Assembly (NCBI GenBank): GCA_022801435.1
Contig: JAAWSG010000003.1
Location: forward strand, 1-64,000
Source of the DNA: Lawsonibacter sp.
Lineage (GTDB): Bacteria; Bacillota; Clostridia; Oscillospirales; Oscillospiraceae
Direction: 5' to 3'
Length of the DNA stretch: 64,000 nt
The notes below the pieces were generated by a model. The model was not told the origin of the DNA and made no database searches. It saw only the letters and a program-made list of their open reading frames with translations. The position numbers and the translations under genes are program-made. The stretch's first letter is position 1. Each line of letters starts with the position of its first letter. Positions 60,702 to 64,000 of the stretch are shown here, piece after piece.

Positions 60702-60740
60702 CCAGATGGGCTCCCTCCTTGGAGGGGGCCCATCTTCTGG
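60702..60740. terminator. Hairpin between tsaD and spmB
   Basis: Long imperfect stem CCAGATGGGC(T)CCCTCC / GGAGGG(G)GCCCATCT(T)CTGG, 2-nt loop, no T-run. Shared by the two convergent operons. Confidence 0.55.
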
Positions 60741-61262
60741 CTACCCGAAGCACAGCCGGACCGCCCAGGAGGCCGCCAGAAAACCGGTGAGGTCGGCGCA
60801 CAGGGCGGCGGGGATGGCGTACCGGGTCTTGGTGACCCCCACCGCGCCGAAGTAGACGGCGATGGTGTAGAAGGTGGTTTCGGTGGAGCCCAGCATCACC
60901 GCCGCCGTGCGCCCCAGACGGGAGTCGGGGCCGTAGGTGGAGATGAGCTCCGCCCCCACCCCCAGGGCGGCGGAGCCGCTCACCGGCCGGACCAGCATCA
61001 GGGGGAGCAGCTCCGGGTCCAGTCCCAGCCCCTCCAGCACCGGAGTCAGCGCCCCGGCCATCAGCTCCAGCGCCCCCGAGGCCCGGAGCATATACACCGC
61101 CGTCATCAGCCCCACCAGCGCGGGGAAGATGCGCACCAGGGTCTCCAGCCCCGACCCCGCCCCCTGGACCAAAGCGGCGTACACATCCACCTTCCGCCCC
61201 ACCCCGTACAGCGAGACGGCGCAGATGGTCAGCGGGACCAGCATGGTGAAAAGCAGGTCCAT
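60741..61262 (-). CDS. spmB: Spore maturation protein B
   Basis: 173 residues, integral membrane protein of the nucleoside-recognition (Gate) domain family. Family segments include VRIFPALVGLMTAVYMLRASGAL, PVSGSAALGVGAELI and GSTETTFYTIAVYFG. SpmA/SpmB are needed for spore-core dehydration. ATG 61262 has GGAGGG seven nt upstream and lies 2 nt after the spmA stop. Confidence 0.93.
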   Translation of the reverse strand: MDLLFTMLVPLTICAVSLYGVGRKVDVYAALVQGAGSGLETLVRIFPALVGLMTAVYMLRASGALELMAGALTPVLEGLGLDPELLPLMLVRPVSGSAALGVGAELISTYGPDSRLGRTAAVMLGSTETTFYTIAVYFGAVGVTKTRYAIPAALCADLTGFLAASWAVRLCFG

Positions 61263-61264
61263 CC

Positions 61265-61843
61265 TCAGTCCCTCCACACCCGGGCGAACAGCCGGCAGGC
61301 CAGAATCCCCACCCCCACCGACAGCGCCGAGGCCAGCCAGACCGCGGGCAGGATGTCAAAGGGGGCCGCGCTCCCCGCCGCCGCCCGGACGGTGGCCACC
61401 GTGGTGGGGATGAGCTGGAGGGAGGCGGTATTGCACACCACCAGCATACACAGGCTGTCAGAGGCCACCCCCGGGCTGTGCCGCACCAGCCGCCTTGCCG
61501 CGTCCAGCCCCAGCGGAGTGGCCGCGTTGCCCAGCCCCAGCAGGTTGGCGGAGACGTTGGCCGAGATGCTGTCCATGGCGGCCCGGTCCCCGGCGGCCTG
61601 GGGGAACAGCCGGCGCAGCACCGGGGCCAGCAGCCGGGAGAGCTGATCTGACAGCCCCGACCGGCGCATGACCTCCATCACCCCCGTCCACAGACACAGC
61701 ATCCCCGCGATGGAGATGGCCAGCTCCACCGCCGCGCCCGCCCCCTCCACCGCCGCGGCTGCCACCTCCGGCCCCCTGCCCACGGCCAGTCCGCACAGAA
61801 TGGACAGCGCTACCATCCCGGTCCAAATCACGCTCATTGTCAA
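61265..61843 (-). CDS. spmA: Spore maturation protein A
   Basis: 192 residues, membrane protein of the same Gate superfamily as SpmB. Motifs: ISIAGMLCLWTGVMEVMRRSGL, NVSANLLGLGNAATPLGL, and VVCNTASLQLIPTTVATVRAAAGS. Start: TTG 61843 has AAGGGGGAA about 7 nt upstream. The ATG two codons later (61837) is also possible but has poorer spacing. The much longer frame to 62170 runs through the abrB promoter and is rejected. Marks the organism as spore-forming. Confidence 0.9.
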   Translation of the reverse strand: MTMSVIWTGMVALSILCGLAVGRGPEVAAAAVEGAGAAVELAISIAGMLCLWTGVMEVMRRSGLSDQLSRLLAPVLRRLFPQAAGDRAAMDSISANVSANLLGLGNAATPLGLDAARRLVRHSPGVASDSLCMLVVCNTASLQLIPTTVATVRAAAGSAAPFDILPAVWLASALSVGVGILACRLFARVWRD

Positions 61844-61992
61844 GATGGATTCCCCCTTCCAATCCATCTCTATGGGCCGGGCGGAGGGTTCATGAATGGG
61901 GGACGACTGGAAATTTACAAAAAAATCCAGCTGTTTCCCCTGTTTCTGCAAAATTTCTACATTTTTTCTCCCTTTTTTCCCGACAGAAACAG

Positions 61993-62021
61993 TTGACATC
62001 GGTTTTTTTTGTCGGTACAAT
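61993..62021 (+). promoter_or_regulatory. Strong promoter of the AbrB-type gene
   Basis: Perfect TTGACA (61993-61998), 17-bp spacer, TACAAT (62016-62021). An inverted pair CCGACA (61980-61985) and TGTCGG (62010-62015) brackets the -35 and touches the -10, a possible operator. Confidence 0.85.
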
Positions 62022-62096
62022 AGAGGGGAAAAATGTATGCGCTGAAGATTTCCGCGCCGCCCGCTGCTGTATGAAAGAAAAAAGGAGGCAACACGT

Positions 62097-62348
62097 ATGA
62101 AATCCACTGGTATCGTTCGCAAGGTGGACGAGCTGGGCCGAATCGTACTTCCCATCGAATTGCGCCGCACCCTGGATATTGAAGAAAAAGACGCTTTGGA
62201 AATCTACATGGACGGCCCTTCTATCGTGCTGAGGAAGTTTCAGCCCGCCTGTATTTTCTGCGACAACGAAAAGGACATCATTGAATTCCGAGGCAAAAAT
62301 ATCTGTCCCAGATGTCTGGAGGATATGAACAAGCTCATCCGGCGCTGA
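62097..62348 (+). CDS. AbrB/SpoVT family transition-state regulator
   Basis: 83 residues. Swapped-hairpin AbrB DNA-binding domain at 1-50 (STGIVRKVDELGRIVLPIELRR). The short C-terminal part carries two CxxC pairs, Cys52-Cys55 and Cys70-Cys73, likely a small zinc site in place of the usual dimerisation domain. Probably controls stationary-phase or sporulation genes and itself. ATG 62097 has AAAGGAGG upstream. Confidence 0.92.
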   Translation: MKSTGIVRKVDELGRIVLPIELRRTLDIEEKDALEIYMDGPSIVLRKFQPACIFCDNEKDIIEFRGKNICPRCLEDMNKLIRR

Positions 62349-62371
62349 CCCCTCCCGTTCCAACCGCGCCA

Positions 62372-62404
62372 CCCGGCCTTCCAAGCAGAGGGCCGGGATT
62401 TTTT
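62372..62404 (+). terminator. Terminator after the AbrB-type gene
   Basis: 7-bp stem CCCGGCC / GGCCGGG, 12-nt loop, ATTTTTT tail. Confidence 0.88.
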
Positions 62405-62491
62405 CTGCGCTCCAGAGACGGACAGCCGTCCTCCTGTCAAAAACGCCAAAAACAGAGGAGCGGATTTGTCTGAAAAAACGAACAAAAAAGC

Positions 62492-62521
62492 TTGACATCA
62501 ACCCGGCTGGTATGGTATATT
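62492..62521 (+). promoter_or_regulatory. Promoter of the structured RNA
   Basis: Perfect TTGACA (62492-62497), 18-bp spacer, TATATT (62516-62521). Predicted start near 62528. Confidence 0.75.
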
Positions 62522-62544
62522 ATGACCAGAAAGAGGTGAGTCCC

Positions 62545-62553
62545 ATGTACTAG
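62545..62553 (+). other. Two-codon start-stop mini-ORF (AUG UAC UAG) at the RNA 5' end
   Basis: Lies about 17 nt from the predicted 5' end behind an AGAGGTG site. May be chance; noted because a second mini-ORF closes the same RNA. Confidence 0.3.
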
Positions 62554-62857
62554 GGAGTGCCCCAGCACCTGAAGCCGGACCGCAGGGTCGAGAATAAACA
62601 AAACCGAAACCAGAGGGAAGAAAGGCAGCCATTTGCGTGACCAAGCAAAACGCCGGTGACACCTGACCGGACGGGCGGCATTCAGGACAGCGCGGAGCGG
62701 CGGAACCATAAGACAGCAAACGTGCAGGAGCGGCCAATGTGCCTCACGTATGAGGAATGCAGCTGTAAGAACGGCTGAAAGGGATGGTCCAGGCGGTGTG
62801 CGGAGCGGGTCAGAGGGGACGCGGCAAGGCGTATCCAATAGAAACGGAGGTAGCCAT

Positions 62858-62890
62858 ATGATGTTAGATAATAAGAGCGAACAGAAGTGA
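62858..62890 (+). CDS. 10-codon leader peptide ORF ending in UGA
   Basis: Reads MMLDNKSEQK then TGA. GGAGG at 62846-62850 lies 7 nt upstream of the ATG, an ideal spacing. The stop codon (62888-62890) is inside the 5' arm (62883-62901) of the terminator hairpin, in the weak context UGAC. A ribosome held at that stop would cover the 5' arm and block the hairpin. The next gene is prfB, whose product reads UGA. Existence of the peptide is inferred from site and position only. Confidence 0.5.
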   Translation: MMLDNKSEQK

Positions 62891-62942
62891 CCCTTGACTG
62901 CAGCGGATTACAAAACGGGCAGTCAAGGGTCACTTCTTTTTT
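62883..62942 (+). terminator. Strong 19-bp terminator upstream of prfB
   Basis: Perfect 19-bp stem (62883-62901 with 62919-62937), 17-nt loop, six T. Overlaps the last codons and the stop of the 10-codon ORF. Confidence 0.95.
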
Positions 62943-62979
62943 GCTTTTATGCACAGTGGCGGCTTTCGTGTAATTCCCC

Positions 62980-63008
62980 TTTACAATTTGCGCCTGGTCA
63001 TATATAAT
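62980..63008 (+). promoter_or_regulatory. Promoter of prfB
   Basis: TTTACA (62980-62985), 17-bp spacer, perfect TATAAT (63003-63008), 35 nt before the ATG. Gives prfB a source of transcript independent of the upstream RNA. Confidence 0.8.
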
Positions 63009-63042
63009 ATCGGGGAATCACAAAGAAAGCGTGGGAAGTAGG

Positions 63043-64000
63043 ATGCTTCAGTTTGATGAATACAAGGTAAAGCTGAACAACTTGGCCCCGGAGCTGGAAC
63101 AGCTGGCCCGGGCGCTGGACCTGGAGGGGGCGCTGCGGGAGCTGGATATGCTCCAGGCGGAGTCTGCGGCGGACGGCTTCTGGGACGACCTGGCCAAGGC
63201 TCAGCGGGTGCAGCAGCGGATCAAGGTCCTTCAGAACAAGGTGGACGGACAGAACAAGCGGCAGGGCCAGTGGGACGACCTGATGGCCCTGTGCGAGATG
63301 GGCAACGAGTTTGAGGACAGCTCCCTCCTCCCCGAGCTGGAGGAGGGGTATCTCCGGCTGGAGGGGGAGATGGAGACCGCCCGGCTGGAGACCCTGCTCA
63401 CCGGCGAGTACGACAGCTGCAACGTCATCCTGACCATCCACGCCGGCGCGGGGGGGACGGAGGCCCAGGACTGGTCCCAGATGCTCTACCGGATGTACAC
63501 CCGCTGGAGCGAGCGCCACGGCTTCGCCTGCCGGGTGATGGACTACCAGGAGTGCGACGAGGCGGGCATCAAGTCGGCCACCATCATGATCGAGGGGGAG
63601 AACGCCTACGGCTACCTGAGAGGGGAGCACGGCGTCCACCGGCTGGTACGGGTCTCCCCCTTCGACGCCAACGCCCGGCGGCAGACCTCCTTCGCCTCTG
63701 TGGAGGTCATGCCCGACCTGCCCGAGGACGTGGAGGTGGAAATTCGCCCCGAGGACATCGAGATGCAGGTCTACCGGGCCTCCGGCGCGGGGGGACAGCA
63801 CGTCAATAAGACCTCCTCCGCCGTGCGCCTCATCCACAAGCCGACCGGGGTGGTGGTGGCCAGCCAGCAGGAGCGCTCCCAGTTCCAGAACAAGGACAAC
63901 TGTATGAAAATGCTCCGGGCCAAGCTGGTGGAGCTCCAGATGCAGGAGAAGGCGGAAAAAATCTCCGACCTCAAGGGCGTCCAGCTGAAGATCGAGTGGG
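63043..64000 (+). CDS. prfB: Peptide chain release factor 2, 3' end cut by window
   Basis: Recognises UGA and UAA stop codons. The visible 319 residues include the N-terminal coiled region, the central domain with the SPF recognition tripeptide at residues 205-207 (RVSPFD), and the catalytic GGQ at 250-252 (GAGGQHVNKT). The gene is read in one frame from ATG 63043. The in-frame UGA with a slippery CUU used for programmed +1 frameshifting near codon 25 in most bacteria is absent. Only the last ~50 residues are missing. Confidence 0.96.
   Translation, partial: MLQFDEYKVKLNNLAPELEQLARALDLEGALRELDMLQAESAADGFWDDLAKAQRVQQRIKVLQNKVDGQNKRQGQWDDLMALCEMGNEFEDSSLLPELEEGYLRLEGEMETARLETLLTGEYDSCNVILTIHAGAGGTEAQDWSQMLYRMYTRWSERHGFACRVMDYQECDEAGIKSATIMIEGENAYGYLRGEHGVHRLVRVSPFDANARRQTSFASVEVMPDLPEDVEVEIRPEDIEMQVYRASGAGGQHVNKTSSAVRLIHKPTGVVVASQQERSQFQNKDNCMKMLRAKLVELQMQEKAEKISDLKGVQLKIEW

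Larger units (their letters stand above)
62528..62942 (+). ncRNA. Structured RNA of about 415 nt upstream of prfB, class not identified
   Basis: A 480-bp stretch without a gene of normal length has a promoter at its left end and a 19-bp terminator hairpin at its right end. The plus strand is rich in purine loops (AAACAAAACC, GAAACC) between short GC stems, as in structured RNAs. Stems I can see: GTGC/GCAC (62557-62568), GACC/GGTC (near 62578-62589), CCGGT/ACCGG (62653-62670), CCTCA/TGAGG with a CGTA loop (62742-62755), and AGCTGT/ACGGCT (62761-62776). It lacks the signatures I know of RNase P, tmRNA, SRP RNA, 6S RNA, T-box and group II intron. The raiA-motif RNA is a candidate because raiA-secA-prfB is a common gene order, but I cannot verify it. 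Could be a free RNA or a prfB leader. Confidence 0.65.

Noticed and set aside
62528..62942. Known classes: RNase P, tmRNA, T-box, 6S RNA, group II intron
   Set aside because: The characteristic motifs (GAGGAAAGUC, tRNA-like end, T-box AGGGUGGNACCGCG, intron domain V) are not found. raiA-motif RNA is left open.

Overview
The window is chromosomal DNA of a high-GC, Gram-positive, endospore-forming Clostridia member. Oscillospiraceae of the Flavonifractor / Pseudoflavonifractor / Intestinimonas type is my best guess. The reasons are very GC-rich codon use, AGGAGG-type ribosome binding sites, frequent GTG and TTG starts, TTGACA-N17-TATAAT promoters, spmA/spmB, an AbrB/SpoVT regulator, HemZ, a DHH-type c-di-AMP phosphodiesterase, and anaerobic indolepyruvate:ferredoxin oxidoreductase. 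There are no tRNA or rRNA genes, no CRISPR array, no insertion sequence and no prophage. Almost all the long opposite-strand reading frames are shadows of real genes in GC-rich DNA.

Layout. 1-9.2 kb: a leftward operon starting at recJ and running through rel, dtd, a small unknown gene, a metallo-hydrolase, hemZ and a uridine-kinase-like gene to a truncated alpha-glucosidase/neopullulanase. 9.2-11.8 kb: rpsT, a YihY/BrkB membrane protein, and a divergent cdd / HAD-hydrolase pair driven from one symmetric promoter. 11.9-15 kb: a 1024-residue flagellin-like protein whose variable middle is a Gly-rich beta-repeat domain, behind a sigma-28-like -10 element. 15.1-19.5 kb: a sigma-54 regulon made of an enhancer-binding activator, a GltS-type symporter and an alanine-dehydrogenase-like enzyme with a textbook -24/-12 promoter. 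19.6-24.5 kb: a methionine synthase operon with the enzyme split over three genes. 25.8-28.4 kb: an EF-G/TetM-like GTPase fused to a Rae1/YacP-type NYN nuclease. 28.5-35.1 kb: a TrpR-like regulator, iorA, iorB, four unknown genes (one EcsC-like and of lower GC), paaK and an ACT-domain protein, together an arylpyruvate/aryl-acetate fermentation unit. 35.3-46.4 kb: degV, gdpP, a lipoprotein, rplI, dnaB, a paralogous pair of unknown genes, tilS, hpt and ftsH. 46.6-55.4 kb: asnA, a GH25 muramidase, birA, a rhomboid-like membrane protein, ahcY, greA and polA. 55.5-59.1 kb: two small membrane proteins and an SLH/Big2/CAP surface protein with a 30-unit Gly-Thr repeat. 59.2-64 kb: rimI-tsaD, spmAB, an AbrB-type regulator, a roughly 400-nt structured RNA with its own promoter and terminator, and prfB (truncated by the window end).

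Most promising for new biology: (i) the ribosome-protection GTPase fused to an A-site endonuclease-like domain; (ii) the structured RNA upstream of prfB, which ends in a mini-ORF whose UGA stop lies inside a 19-bp terminator stem, next to a prfB that lacks the usual programmed frameshift; (iii) the giant flagellin-like protein with a beta-repeat insert; (iv) the symmetric cdd/HAD promoter that shares one palindromic -35. All function calls come from reading motifs by eye. No database search was run.
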